From Candidatus Omnitrophota bacterium (GTDB lineage: Bacteria; Omnitrophota; Gorgyraeia; JABMRG01): a stretch of DNA of 32,338 bases. The notes below the pieces were generated by a model. That model was given only the letters and a program-made list of their open reading frames with translations. It was not told the DNA's origin and ran no database searches. The DNA lies in assembly GCA_013202525.1 (NCBI GenBank), contig JABMQS010000007.1:1-32338 (forward strand), in the 5' to 3' direction. Below are positions 1-10,219 of the stretch, piece after piece. Both the position numbers and the translations under genes were made by a program. Numbering within the stretch: position 1 is the first letter of the stretch; each line of letters starts with the position of its first letter.

Positions 1-89
1 ACGGATTCACCGTAGTCTATCTTCAGGCTTACCTTATCGAGTGCCTTCACATCCTTAAATGATTTTGTAATGTCGATGACTTCTATCAT
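1..89 (-). CDS. Partial ABC transporter ATP-binding protein (second ATPase of the peptide importer)
   Basis: Only the first 29 or so codons lie in the window; the gene continues past the left edge. The translation starts MIEVIDITKSFKDVKALDKV, which is the normal first beta-strand region of an ABC nucleotide-binding domain (ideology: hydrophobic strand, aromatic A-loop-type position, then a VSLxI strand). The Walker A motif is outside the window. It follows two permeases, a binding protein and an OppD-like ATPase, so an OppF/DppF-type partner ATPase is the natural guess. The ATG at 87-89 has only a weak purine-rich stretch upstream. The assignment to the peptide system rests on context, not on diagnostic residues. 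Confidence 0.7.
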   Translation of the reverse strand, partial: MIEVIDITKSFKDVKALDKVSLKIDYGES

Positions 90-125
90 GGTATTTGAGA
101 TTTGTCCTTGCAATCGCGGTAGTAT

Positions 126-200
126 GGATTCCCGCTTCCCCTCGCTTTCGCTCGGGACCTTTCGAGGGGCCCTGAGCTTGTCGAAGGGCCGCGGGAATGA
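126..200. repeat. Palindromic intergenic repeat between the two ABC ATPase genes
   Basis: The 132-bp gap 90-221 has no gene but holds nested inverted repeats. The outer arms are ATTCCCGC (128-135) and GCGGGAAT (191-198). An inner pair is CCCCTCG (138-144) and CGAGGGG (163-169), followed by a CCCTGAGCTTGTCGAAGGG-type block (170-188). Palindromic blocks of this type are common dispersed intergenic repeats in bacteria, so I read it as a mobile, MITE- or REP-like repeat. It could also fold in the transcript and reduce read-through into the distal ATPase gene. No transposase is present. Confidence 0.7.
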
Positions 201-221
201 CAAATACTCGCTATTACGGTT

Positions 222-1010
222 TTATAGCTTTAGTCTCTCGGGCATGGACTCAAGCAGCATCTTTGTATACTCATGCCTGGGCTTGTTGAATAATCTATCA
301 GTATCATCGATCTCTACGATCCTGCCCTTATACATCACAGCCGTCTTGTCTGCCACCTTCTGCACAAGACGTATATCATGGGTGATGATCAAGACCGATA
401 AAGACAGCTCCTTGCGCAAAAGAAGGAGCAGGTCCAGTATCTCAGACTCGGTGTCGACATCGAGTGCTGTCGTCGGCTCATCTGCTATCAGAAGCTTCGG
501 CCTCATAGATACGGCCATGGCTATCATCGCTCGTTGTTTCATGCCCCCTGATAGCTGGTGCGGATACGAATCAAGGACGCGCTCCGGCTCCCTTAGCCTT
601 GCCTCTTTCAATGCCGCTATTGCAAGCTTCCTTGAGCCCCTCTTATCGGTTATCCTGTGCACAAGCAGGGCCTCTTCTATCTGCTCACCTATTGTAAATA
701 CAGGGTTGAGCGAAGTGGCAGGCTCCTGAAATATATATGATATCTGTTTGCCACGGATGTCACGCAGTTTCTCCTGAGGCAGCCTTAAGATATTCACCCC
801 TTCAAAAACAACAGAGCCGGAGATAATCTTTCCGTCCTTTGGGTTTATCAAGTCTGTTATCGACAACCCGAGGGTGGTCTTTCCGCATCCCGACTCTCCG
901 ACAATCGCAAAGATGCAGGATGGCGGGATATGTAAGCGCACACCATCAACGGCCCTGGTCTCTTTACCATCCTTGTAATAATACGTATTCAGATCATTTA
1001 TCTTAAGCAT
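222..1010 (-). CDS. Oligopeptide/dipeptide ABC transporter ATP-binding protein, OppD/DppD-like (short form)
   Basis: This is an ATPase subunit that would power peptide import at the inner face of the cytoplasmic membrane. All ABC motifs are intact (numbered from the GTG option): Walker A GESGCGKTT about residues 39-47, Q-loop FQEP about 95-98, signature LSGGMKQ about 154-160, Walker B with ADEP about 177-180, and H-loop THD about 211-213. The protein ends at about 262 residues, just where the OppD/DppD C-terminal extension normally begins (HEYTKMLLESMP), so that extension of roughly 60 residues is missing. The stop lies about 20 bp from a palindromic repeat. The start is either GTG at 1011-1013 or ATG at 1008-1010; both overlap the permease stop and I chose ATG. 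Function is confident at family level; the substrate is not known. Confidence 0.93.
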   Translation of the reverse strand: MLKINDLNTYYYKDGKETRAVDGVRLHIPPSCIFAIVGESGCGKTTLGLSITDLINPKDGKIISGSVVFEGVNILRLPQEKLRDIRGKQISYIFQEPATSLNPVFTIGEQIEEALLVHRITDKRGSRKLAIAALKEARLREPERVLDSYPHQLSGGMKQRAMIAMAVSMRPKLLIADEPTTALDVDTESEILDLLLLLRKELSLSVLIITHDIRLVQKVADKTAVMYKGRIVEIDDTDRLFNKPRHEYTKMLLESMPERLKL

Positions 1011-1816
1011 CACTTGTGCGGGCTGAAATGTTCCCTCAAGCCCTCTCCCAAAAGATTATATCCCAAGACCGTTATAAATATCGCAAGCCCCGGGAACAAC
1101 ATTAACCACCAGCAGACACCGAGGGAGGCCTTTCCCTCCATCAGGATATTTCCCCAGCTCGGCGTGGGCGGCTGAACACCCAGGCCCAGAAAACTGAGAG
1201 CAGACTCGACCAGGACCGCTGCCGCAACACCAAGGACCGCGCTGACTAAGACAGGTGCTATGGCATTTGGTATGAGGTGGAACACTATTATTCTCAAGTC
1301 GCTTGCGCCGATGGCGCGCGCGGCAAGGATGAACTCCCTCTCTTTCAGACTGAGTATCTCTGCCCTTATCAATCTGGCCACACCCATCCAGCTTGTTATA
1401 CCGATAACGATCATGATATTTGTTATGTTCGGTTCAAGCACAGCAACCACCGCCAGTATCAGAAAGAATGACGGAAAGCATAACATAATATCCACAAACC
1501 TCATAAGGACCGTATCCGTCTTTCCCCCGTAGTAACCGGCAATGGAACCGATGACTATGCCGATGCACACTGCAATACCCACAGCTATGAATCCTATGGA
1601 CAAGGATATCCTTGAGCCATAGACCATCCTGCTGAAAACATCCCTGCCCAGGTAGTCTGTGCCGAAGATATGCTGCGAAGACGGACCAAGTAACGCAGAC
1701 TCTATATCAATGCTTGCGGGGTCATAGGGGGCGATAAGCGGGGCAAATAACGCCGCCAGGCCAAGCAGGCCGACGATCACAACACCGAAAAGTGTCAGCT
1801 TGTTTCTACTTCTCAT
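1010..1816 (-). CDS. Peptide ABC transporter permease, OppC/DppC-like
   Basis: Inner-membrane permease of 268 residues that should pair with the OppB-like permease encoded just upstream. An N-terminal membrane segment (about 9-30) is followed by the OppC-type loop GTDYLGRDV (about 52-60) and further hydrophobic segments. The EAA loop that docks on the ATPase is visible at about 165-184 ([20 protein letters not shown]). The motif NAIAPVLV follows it, as usual in the family. The gene overlaps the OppB-like gene by 11 bp and its stop overlaps the ATPase start, so translation is probably coupled. Length is slightly below the usual 280-300 residues, with no sign of damage. Confidence 0.95.
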   Translation of the reverse strand: MRSRNKLTLFGVVIVGLLGLAALFAPLIAPYDPASIDIESALLGPSSQHIFGTDYLGRDVFSRMVYGSRISLSIGFIAVGIAVCIGIVIGSIAGYYGGKTDTVLMRFVDIMLCFPSFFLILAVVAVLEPNITNIMIVIGITSWMGVARLIRAEILSLKEREFILAARAIGASDLRIIVFHLIPNAIAPVLVSAVLGVAAAVLVESALSFLGLGVQPPTPSWGNILMEGKASLGVCWWLMLFPGLAIFITVLGYNLLGEGLREHFSPHK

Positions 1817-2780
1817 ATCTTATCCTCGGGTCTGCCAATGAGTAGGATATATCGGCCAGGATATTACCGATAAGCGTCAAGGTCGCACCTATGACCAGTA
1901 TCGCCATTATCACAGGATAGTCCCTTCCCATTACCGACTCATAAAATAACCTTCCCATGCCGGGTATACCGAATATAGATTCGAATATCACGCTTCCGCC
2001 GATCAAGCCAGGAACAGAAAGGCCCAATATCGTTATTACAGGAAGCAGGGCGTTCTTCAGGGCATGCTTGTATATCACCATAGACTCAGGCAGGCCCTTT
2101 GCCCTGGCGGTCCTTACATAATCCTTATGCAGGACCTCGAGCATATTGCTCCGCATGTAACGGCTCATTCCCGCCAGGCCGCCGACCGCCGAAACAAAGA
2201 CAGGAAGGATCAGATGTCTTGCCACATCCGCAATCTTTCCAATAAACGACAGGCTGTCAAAGTCCAGAGATACAATGCCCTGGATAGGAAGCCAGCCCAG
2301 CGTTATACCAAATAATGACATGAGCAGAAGTCCAAGCCAGAAGCCGGGAAGAGCAAAACCTATAAAGACAAAAACAGTCATAGAGCGGTCATATAAGGAG
2401 CCCGACCTGGCCGCGCTTGAGACCCCTATTGGTATGGCTATACACAGAATCAGCAATATCGAAAGAATATTTATCAGGAGTGTTATTGGAATGCGCTCTG
2501 CTATCTTAACGATCACCTTACGCCCGTCACGATAGGAATCCCCAAAGTCGAGCGTCGCAAGGCGCTTCAGCCAGCTCAGGTACTGTATAAAGACAGGCCT
2601 GTCAAGCCCATACTGCGTGATGAGCTTCTCCTTTGCTTCCAGGGATACCTTTGCATTGAGACTCGTAGAAAGATCGACAGGGCTTCCCGGCGCAAGGTGG
2701 ATCACGGCAAAGGATATTATCGATATGCCTATGAGCATGGGAATAATACTTATGATCCGTCTCTTTATATAACTCTTCAT
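1806..2780 (-). CDS. Peptide ABC transporter permease, OppB/DppB-like
   Basis: Inner-membrane permease of 324 residues. The N-terminus ([20 protein letters not shown]) is a typical OppB/DppB first membrane segment, followed by HLAPGSP at about 28-34. Several hydrophobic segments follow between about 100 and 320. The EAA loop is at about 224-243 ([20 protein letters not shown]) and is followed by ALLPVIT, both hallmarks of the family. The start overlaps the stop of the binding-protein gene by 4 bp (ATGA), showing tight coupling in one transcript. It would form the transmembrane channel together with the next gene product. Confidence 0.96.
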   Translation of the reverse strand: MKSYIKRRIISIIPMLIGISIISFAVIHLAPGSPVDLSTSLNAKVSLEAKEKLITQYGLDRPVFIQYLSWLKRLATLDFGDSYRDGRKVIVKIAERIPITLLINILSILLILCIAIPIGVSSAARSGSLYDRSMTVFVFIGFALPGFWLGLLLMSLFGITLGWLPIQGIVSLDFDSLSFIGKIADVARHLILPVFVSAVGGLAGMSRYMRSNMLEVLHKDYVRTARAKGLPESMVIYKHALKNALLPVITILGLSVPGLIGGSVIFESIFGIPGMGRLFYESVMGRDYPVIMAILVIGATLTLIGNILADISYSLADPRIRYEK

Positions 2781-4420
2781 TGTTTATACTTCTGCTGATC
2801 TTTGGGCACGTACCACCTGATAAAGTTGTAGCCTATGCCCGCAGGGGCGGGCTTTACGTTCTTAAAACGCTTATGCACTATAGGCAGGCTATCGGCAACC
2901 CACAAGAACATATAAGGCTGATCCTCATACAAGATCTTCTGCACCTTGTGGTATATCTGAGCCCGCCTTTGTTGATCAAATACGCGCCTTCCCTCTTCAA
3001 GGAGCCTGTCGACCTCATTGTTCTTATAGCCTATGAAATTAAACTCACCCTGTCTCGTCTTGGATGAGTGCCAGATATCATAGCAGTCTGGGTCACGACC
3101 CAGGCCCCAGGCAAGCAGTATTGTCTCAAATCTCTTTTTGTTAATAAACTCTGTCAAAAACACACTCCACTCAACGACCTTGATCTTGACCTTAACACCT
3201 ATCTCAGAAAGCCTGTGCTGTATTATAACCGCTGCCCGGCGCCGCAGGTCATTACCCTGATTGGTAAGTATGGTAAAGCTAAATGGCTCGCCATCCTTAT
3301 CGAGTAAGCCGTCGCCGTCTGTATCTATCCAGCCTGCCTCGGCGAGGAGCATCTCTGCCGCCTTGGGATCATAGGCAGAAGGCCTTATATCCTTATTATA
3401 TGCCCATGACTCAGGAACAAACGGGCCTGTGCAGACTTCGCCCAGCCCCATGAGCACACCGTCTATCAGCTCACTCTTATTCACCGCAAGATTCAGCGCC
3501 TTGCGCACCCTCTTATCTTTGAACTTTTTATCGAGCAGATTGTAGCCCAGGTAGGTATATCCAAATGATGGGTAGCGGAATTTATTATAACAGCTCTTGA
3601 AGAAACGATTGTCTGTCTGCCTGCGGTATTGCAGAGGATCGAGCCCCATCATATCGATACCCTCTGTCTCAAGCTCCAAAAACATGGTAGCAGCATCGGG
3701 TATGATGCGATAGATATACCTGTCTATAAATGGACGCCCGTCAAAATAGTCCTTGTTTGAAACCAGGTCTATGCGTTCACCGGTCTTCCATCTAGAAAAC
3801 TTGTAAGGGCCTGTGCCTACGGGCCGGCGGCCGTAAGAGGTAGTATTAAGGTCTTCACCCTCCAGTAGATGCTTTGGCATGATCCACATGCCCCAGGATG
3901 ATAGCGCCGGCGAAAACGGTTCTTTATATCTGACCTTCACGGTATAGGGGTCCAGGACATCCAGGGATCTTATCTTTAAGAAGTCGCCTCCGTAAGGGGT
4001 GCGCACCTTCGGGTCTATAAGCCTCTCATAAGTAAACTTCACATCCTCGGCAGTAAAAGGTTTGCCGTCATGCCACCTGACATCCTTTCGCAGGTGAAAT
4101 ACTATTACAAGTCCGCCTTCTTCTATATCCCAACCTTCTGCAAGCTCGCCTACGATATTCAAATCCTTATCGTATTTAACAAGGCCGTTATAGACTAAGG
4201 CACATATACTATGAGAGGCAGAGTCTGAGGCTACTATGGGTATAAGGGTGGTGGCATCTGCTATCGAGGCTTCCACAATAGCATCGCCGTAGGAGGGCGG
4301 GCCGTCTATATTGTAATCGACCCCGGATAGATAGCTCGAGCAACCGAGGGACAAGGTAACCAGGAAGAAAAAGGCCGCTGATATCTCAAGCGGCCTTATG
4401 AACTTCTTTAATATATGCAT
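2777..4420 (-). CDS. Oligopeptide-binding lipoprotein of a peptide ABC transporter (SBP_bac_5 family)
   Basis: Extracytoplasmic solute-binding protein of 547 residues that would deliver peptides (or, in some relatives, oligosaccharides or nickel) to the permeases. The N-terminus is a lipoprotein signal: positive [10 protein letters not shown], a hydrophobic stretch, and a lipobox LSLG-C with the acylated Cys at about 27. Family signatures include [40 protein letters not shown] (about 109-128) and [15 protein letters not shown]. It is first in the importer block, 56 bp after secG. That gap has only a weak CCTCC/GGAGG stem (4445-4458) and a purine-rich ribosome-binding site, so it is probably still in the glycolysis-secG transcript. 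Which solute it binds cannot be told from sequence. Confidence 0.95.
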   Translation of the reverse strand: MHILKKFIRPLEISAAFFFLVTLSLGCSSYLSGVDYNIDGPPSYGDAIVEASIADATTLIPIVASDSASHSICALVYNGLVKYDKDLNIVGELAEGWDIEEGGLVIVFHLRKDVRWHDGKPFTAEDVKFTYERLIDPKVRTPYGGDFLKIRSLDVLDPYTVKVRYKEPFSPALSSWGMWIMPKHLLEGEDLNTTSYGRRPVGTGPYKFSRWKTGERIDLVSNKDYFDGRPFIDRYIYRIIPDAATMFLELETEGIDMMGLDPLQYRRQTDNRFFKSCYNKFRYPSFGYTYLGYNLLDKKFKDKRVRKALNLAVNKSELIDGVLMGLGEVCTGPFVPESWAYNKDIRPSAYDPKAAEMLLAEAGWIDTDGDGLLDKDGEPFSFTILTNQGNDLRRRAAVIIQHRLSEIGVKVKIKVVEWSVFLTEFINKKRFETILLAWGLGRDPDCYDIWHSSKTRQGEFNFIGYKNNEVDRLLEEGRRVFDQQRRAQIYHKVQKILYEDQPYMFLWVADSLPIVHKRFKNVKPAPAGIGYNFIRWYVPKDQQKYKQ

Positions 4421-4476
4421 GTCTCTTCTTTTCCACCGCCAGGCCCTCCGGATGGAGGAAAGGCGTTGCTGTTTGA

Positions 4477-4893
4477 CTATTTTGCCTCTTCTCCGATAGG
4501 AATGGTCTTCTCCTCAATCACCGTCTCTCTGCCGGTCTTTGGGTCGACCTTCACCTGCCTTACAGTCGTCTTTGAGACGGCCTGCTTTTCAGAAGGTGCT
4601 CCTTGCGGCAGTGTTGCCGCTGACTTTGCCGGAATCGCTGTGCCCTCCATAAGCGATCTCTTTCTTATACTGGAAAGATACGCCAGGGTCAAAGAGGTGC
4701 ACAGAAAAAGAACAGCGCTTACGCTCGTGGCCTTGGTCAGAAAAGCAGATGCCTTCTGCCCAAATATCGTGGTCTGGCCGCTTCCGCCGCCAAAAGTCTC
4801 GGCAAGGCCTCCGCCTTTTCCTGCCTGAAGCAGGATAACCGCGATCAGGGTCAAGGAGGCAACTATATGAATTATCAGCACAAAGATATACAT
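4477..4893 (-). CDS. secG: Preprotein translocase subunit SecG, with a long hydrophilic tail
   Basis: Small subunit of the SecYEG translocon in the inner membrane. It begins MYIFVLIIHIVASLTLIAVI, the first of two membrane segments, followed by the diagnostic SecG loop LLQAGKGGGLAETFGGG (about 21-37) and GQTTIFGQKASAFLTKAT. A second membrane segment runs about 56-72. The roughly 65 residues after that are charged and membrane-free and contain VDPKTGRETVIEEKTIP near the end. The protein is 138 residues, longer than many SecG proteins. It starts 2 bp after the tpiA stop with an AAAGGAG ribosome-binding site inside tpiA. The tpiA-secG order is common in bacteria and supports both calls. Confidence 0.96.
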   Translation of the reverse strand: MYIFVLIIHIVASLTLIAVILLQAGKGGGLAETFGGGSGQTTIFGQKASAFLTKATSVSAVLFLCTSLTLAYLSSIRKRSLMEGTAIPAKSAATLPQGAPSEKQAVSKTTVRQVKVDPKTGRETVIEEKTIPIGEEAK

Positions 4894-4895
4894 GT

Positions 4896-5651
4896 CTATA
4901 CAGCTCCTTTCACAATCTGGGTAAACGAATCTATCTTAAGGCTGGCGCCGCCGACAAGGGCGCCGTCTAAATCCTTCTCCTGCATAAGTTCTTTTATATT
5001 GTCCGGCTTGACGCTGCCGCCGTATTGTATCCGTGTATTCTCCGCTGTCTCCTCATCAAAGATCTCTTTTAAAAGGCCCCTTATATAAGCATGGACCTCT
5101 TCTGCCTGCTGAGGGGTGGCTGTCTTGCCCGTGCCTATAGCCCATACTGGCTCATAGGCCAGGACTATTTTCTCCATATCCTCTCCTGAGAGCCCGGCGA
5201 GTGAACCCGTAACATGGTCTTTTATAACATCGAAGGCCTTGCCAGCCTCGCGCTCTTCGAGCTGCTCACCGACGCATACTATAGGAAGGAGCCCTGCTGC
5301 AAGCGCTGCCTTTATCTTCTTATTAACGGTCTCGTTTGTCTCATTAAAATATTTCCTGCGCTCGGAGTGGCCTATGATAACATAATCGCAGCCTGCGTCC
5401 TTTAACATCTGCGGGGAGATCTCACCGGTAAAGGCGCCCTTCTCCTCCCAGTAGACATCCTGGGCTCCAAGCTTTATATTCGTATCCATGAGGATCTCAT
5501 GCGCATCCGAGAGCGCGGTATATGTAGGGCATACCACGATATCGACACCATCTGCGTCTACGAGTTCCCTCTTCAGGCCGTTGATAAGCTCAACCGCCTC
5601 GTTGATCGTATTGTTCAGCTTCCAGTTACCAGCAATAATCGGTCTTCTCAT
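4896..5651 (-). CDS. tpiA: Triosephosphate isomerase
   Basis: Cytoplasmic TIM-barrel enzyme that interconverts dihydroxyacetone phosphate and glyceraldehyde 3-phosphate. The 251-residue length is normal. All catalytic residues are present: Asn9 and Lys11 in GNWKLN, His95 in VIIGHSERR, and Glu167 in LAYEPVWAIGTG, plus the phosphate-binding IQYGGSVKP near the C-terminus. It is preceded by an AAGGAG site and lies 18 bp after pgk and 2 bp before secG. The gap-pgk-tpiA-secG order indicates coordinated expression of lower glycolysis. Confidence 0.98.
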   Translation of the reverse strand: MRRPIIAGNWKLNNTINEAVELINGLKRELVDADGVDIVVCPTYTALSDAHEILMDTNIKLGAQDVYWEEKGAFTGEISPQMLKDAGCDYVIIGHSERRKYFNETNETVNKKIKAALAAGLLPIVCVGEQLEEREAGKAFDVIKDHVTGSLAGLSGEDMEKIVLAYEPVWAIGTGKTATPQQAEEVHAYIRGLLKEIFDEETAENTRIQYGGSVKPDNIKELMQEKDLDGALVGGASLKIDSFTQIVKGAV

Positions 5652-5669
5652 AAATACTCCTTAAATATG

Positions 5670-6854
5670 TCATTTGTCAGATAGTGCGGCAACGCCGGGC
5701 AGGACCTTGCCTTCAAGGTACTCAAGTGATGCACCGCCGCCGGTAGATATATGAGACATCTTATCTGCTACACCAAACTTTGCCACCGCTGCTGCTGTAT
5801 CGCCGCCGCCGATCACAGAGACGGCGGATGAGGCTGCCACTGCATCAGCCAGTGCCTTTGTCCCTGCCGCAAACTTATCATTCTCAAAGATCCCGACAGG
5901 CCCGTTCCAGACTATGGTCTTGGCAGAAGCGATCTTCTCACAAAATAAGGCTATCGATTTCGGGCCGATGTCAACGCCCATCCAGCCCTGCTCTATTGGA
6001 TCACCGTCTGTGGTCTTTACATTAGCCGCTGTCTCAATATTATCTGTAACGACATGATCGACCGGCAGGACTATATCGACACCCTCGCCCGCTGCCTTAT
6101 CGAGGATCTTCTTCACTGTATCAAGCATCTCCTCTTCCATGCGGGATGAACCGATATCGATACCCTTGACCTTCATAAATGTATATGCCATGGCCCCGCC
6201 GATAAGTATCGTGCTGGCCTTGTCCATCATATTCTCGATAACCGGTATCTTGTCAGCCACCTTTGCGCCGCCGAGGATGAATATAAACGGCTTCTGTGCA
6301 GAGGTAAGAACCCTTTGAAAATACTCTATCTCCTTCTCTACCAGAAAACCTGAAACAGATTCAAGGTAGTGCGTAACACCTTCGGTCGAGGCATGGGCGC
6401 GGTGGCAGGTGCCAAAGGCATCGTTTACAAATATATCGCCTAAGGACGCCAGCTCCTTTGCAAACTCCGGGTCGTTCTTCGTCTCCTGCTTGTGAAATCT
6501 CAAGTTCTCAAGCAATATGACATCACCATCGTTCATCTCAGAAATCGCCTTCTTGATCTCATCACCTATACAGTCACCCAGCATCTTAACCGGCTTACCA
6601 AGTAGTTCGCTGAGGCGTTCGGCCGCGGGCTTAAGGCTAAACTCTGGCTTAGCCTCACCCTTTGGCCTGCCAAGATGGCTCATCAGGATAAGTTTTGCAT
6701 CCTGCTCGATAACATAATTTATGGTAGGCAGGGCAGCCCTTATCCTGTTATCGTCTGTGATCTTCTGCTCTCCATCGAGCGGCACGTTAAAATCAACGCG
6801 CATCAGAACACGCTTGCCCTTGATATCCACGTCCCTGACGGACTTTTTATTCAT
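5670..6854 (-). CDS. pgk: Phosphoglycerate kinase
   Basis: Cytoplasmic glycolytic kinase that makes ATP from 1,3-bisphosphoglycerate and ADP. The protein has 394 residues, the usual size of the monofunctional bacterial enzyme. Visible family motifs are the N-terminal RVDFNVPLD (substrate-binding Arg and Asp), [18 protein letters not shown], the [14 protein letters not shown] nucleotide-domain segment, WNGPVGIFE, and the glycine-rich [11 protein letters not shown] near the C-terminus. It is separated from gap by a 140-bp gap containing a strong hairpin, which may let it be expressed at a different level from gap. An AAGGAA site precedes the ATG. Confidence 0.98.
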   Translation of the reverse strand: MNKKSVRDVDIKGKRVLMRVDFNVPLDGEQKITDDNRIRAALPTINYVIEQDAKLILMSHLGRPKGEAKPEFSLKPAAERLSELLGKPVKMLGDCIGDEIKKAISEMNDGDVILLENLRFHKQETKNDPEFAKELASLGDIFVNDAFGTCHRAHASTEGVTHYLESVSGFLVEKEIEYFQRVLTSAQKPFIFILGGAKVADKIPVIENMMDKASTILIGGAMAYTFMKVKGIDIGSSRMEEEMLDTVKKILDKAAGEGVDIVLPVDHVVTDNIETAANVKTTDGDPIEQGWMGVDIGPKSIALFCEKIASAKTIVWNGPVGIFENDKFAAGTKALADAVAASSAVSVIGGGDTAAAVAKFGVADKMSHISTGGGASLEYLEGKVLPGVAALSDK

Positions 6855-6918
6855 AAGTGGTTCCTTGTTTAATGGTTGTGCTGTTCTCCACCAGGTGGTG
6901 GTAATGCAATGTTTTTAC

Positions 6919-6970
6919 AGGGACGGTCTTTTTTCTGGTTCTACGTGTAAACTATCTAAAGACCGTCCCT
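6919..6970. repeat. Long perfect hairpin between gap and pgk (REP-like inverted repeat)
   Basis: Two perfect 13-bp arms, AGGGACGGTCTTT (6919-6931) and AAAGACCGTCCCT (6958-6970), flank a 26-bp loop. Shorter outer arms CCACCAGG (6888-6895) and CCTGGTGG (6968-6975) add a second possible pairing level. In the gap-pgk transcript this would fold within the leader of pgk. There is no long U-run immediately after the stem, so a classical intrinsic terminator is not supported. A dispersed REP-like repeat, or a stability or attenuation element, is more likely. The GGGACGGTC core resembles repeats I associate with REP-type elements in uncultivated bacteria, which is a recollection and not a search result. 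Confidence 0.7.
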
Positions 6971-6994
6971 GGTGGTGCTTTTATCCTTGGGTGG

Positions 6995-9030
<2,036 letters not shown>

Positions 9031-9032
9031 AT

Positions 9033-9074
9033 TTAGGTCTTAGGTGTTAGGTTATAGGTTTTAGGTTTTAGGTT
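9033..9074. repeat. Six-copy heptamer tandem repeat (TTAGGTT) between the galT genes
   Basis: Six uninterrupted 7-bp units occupy 9033-9074: TTAGGTC, TTAGGTG, TTAGGTT, ATAGGTT, TTAGGTT, TTAGGTT. On the transcribed strand the unit reads AACCTAA. The array ends 2 bp from the ATG of the downstream galT, so it fills its leader and displaces any normal ribosome-binding site. The 68-bp gap 9031-9098 holds little else. Arrays like this change length by slippage, so the spacing between the two genes may vary between strains. Confidence 0.9.
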
Positions 9075-9098
9075 ATGCCTCTGTCAACAATAGCTTCG

Positions 9099-10118
9099 TT
9101 ATACTTCACGTAAAAACTTGGCGGCTTCTTCAGGCGGCGTGGGGTTGATATAGAAACCTGTACCCCATTCAAAACCAGCTACCCTTGTCAGGCGCGGTAT
9201 TATCTCAATATGCCAGTGATAATCCTGTTCAATTGTGCTCCAGTAGCCGGCCTTTGGGCGCCTGTAAGGCGCTGTATGGAGCATGTAGTTAAAAGGCGGA
9301 TCTGAGAGCAGTTTATTCATCCGGGAAGTCACTTTCTTCAGTATCTTTGAAAGGGCCTTTATCTCGTTGTCTTTTATCTTGCTAAAGTCCGATGAATGCT
9401 CCTTTGGCAGTATCCATGTCTCAAACGGAAACCTTGCGGCAAAAGGCGCTATCGCCACAAAACCATCTATCTCGAGTATCAGGCGCTTCTTATCATCAAG
9501 CTCCTGGGATATTATGTCACAGTAGACACATCTGTCTTTATAATCAAAATATTTTTTTGCGCCTTCAAGCTCACCCTTCACGCTCTTGGGGCAGGCGGGC
9601 AAAGCAATAAGCTGGCTGCGGCAATGCTTTATGGTAGTCGAACCTGCGGCAGGCTTATGATTCTTGAATACGAGCACATATTTAAAACGCCTGTCCTTCT
9701 CGAGGTCGATGAGCCTCTCCCTATACGTCTTCCAGGTCTTGGCGATCTGCGCCGATTTCAACAGGCACATATTGCCTACATGCTCCGGGGTTTCAATAAT
9801 AACCTCATGCGCCCCGACACCGTTCATAGTATCATATATACCGTGGGGGTGCTTGTGAAGGTCACCCTCTATTCTCAGAACCGGTGCAATACTCGGCACG
9901 ACCCTTATGTCCCATCCTGGCTTGTTGGCTTCGGTACCGTCTTTCCTGATGGCCCTTATCTCCGGCGGAGTAAGTTTCTCGTTGCCGGCACAAAAAGGGC
10001 ATGGCGTGACCTCTGTCATCTCCGACTGCTCCGGCTTAAAGTCATTGGGCCTCTTTGCACGGTCTGTGGCAATAATGACCCAACGGCCTATAATGGGGTC
10101 TTTGCGTAATTCAGGCAT
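9099..10118 (-). CDS. GalT-family protein with the catalytic His replaced by Arg (divergent paralogue)
   Basis: A 339-residue GalT-family protein, clearly a paralogue of the next gene: the N-termini MPELRKDPIIGRWVII and MGDIRLDPMTARWVII align. It keeps the zinc CPFC pair (40-43), the NGVGAHEVI segment (about 100-107), a CVYC pair and the C-terminal YHWHIEIIPRL. At the active site it reads K-H-C-R-S-Q (about 164-169) where the neighbour has E-H-S-H-T-Q, so the second His, the uridylylated nucleophile of the family, is Arg167. The codon is CGC, one base from CAC. The frame is otherwise intact, with an AGAAGGA ribosome-binding site and a strong promoter upstream. It may be an inactive partner, a regulatory subunit, or an enzyme with altered chemistry. 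It is the first gene of the galT-glycolysis transcript. Confidence 0.85.
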   Translation of the reverse strand: MPELRKDPIIGRWVIIATDRAKRPNDFKPEQSEMTEVTPCPFCAGNEKLTPPEIRAIRKDGTEANKPGWDIRVVPSIAPVLRIEGDLHKHPHGIYDTMNGVGAHEVIIETPEHVGNMCLLKSAQIAKTWKTYRERLIDLEKDRRFKYVLVFKNHKPAAGSTTIKHCRSQLIALPACPKSVKGELEGAKKYFDYKDRCVYCDIISQELDDKKRLILEIDGFVAIAPFAARFPFETWILPKEHSSDFSKIKDNEIKALSKILKKVTSRMNKLLSDPPFNYMLHTAPYRRPKAGYWSTIEQDYHWHIEIIPRLTRVAGFEWGTGFYINPTPPEEAAKFLREV

Positions 10119-10176
10119 GGATTCCTTCTGCTCGCTGTTTCCCTATAATAACTATGACTAAGATTAATTGTAGGAT

Positions 10177-10204
10177 ATTATAGCATACCGCTTTAGAAGT
10201 GCAA
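10177..10204 (-). promoter_or_regulatory. Sigma70-type promoter for the galT-gap-pgk-tpiA-secG unit
   Basis: On the minus strand there is a TTGCAC -35 box (10199-10204), a 16-bp spacer and a perfect TATAAT -10 box (10177-10182). Transcription would start roughly 50 bp before the ATG at 10118. It sits directly after the stop of the GH57 gene (10222-10220) in the only non-coding gap of this stretch. No operator could be identified with confidence. No comparable promoter is visible in the shorter gaps downstream, so the genes to secG, and perhaps the peptide importer, are likely expressed from here. Confidence 0.8.
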
Positions 10205-10219
10205 GGGTTTTTTTGGCGG

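Noticed and set aside
70-729. A 219-codon plus-strand open frame at the left edge
   Set aside because: It is antisense to the OppD-like gene with intact ABC motifs and passes through the palindromic repeat; serine- and leucine-rich shadow translation.
4445-4458. CCTCC/GGAGG stem between secG and the peptide-binding protein gene as a terminator
   Set aside because: The stem is only 5 bp with a 4-base loop and there is no U-run after it, so termination is not supported.
9033-9074. Heptamer array considered as a CRISPR or telomere-like structure
   Set aside because: The units are contiguous with no spacers and far too short for CRISPR, and the array is internal to an operon with only six units.
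9396-10109. A 237-codon plus-strand open frame
   Set aside because: It is antisense to the first galT-type gene, whose conserved motifs occupy the same bases; no ribosome-binding site or family motif supports the plus-strand frame.
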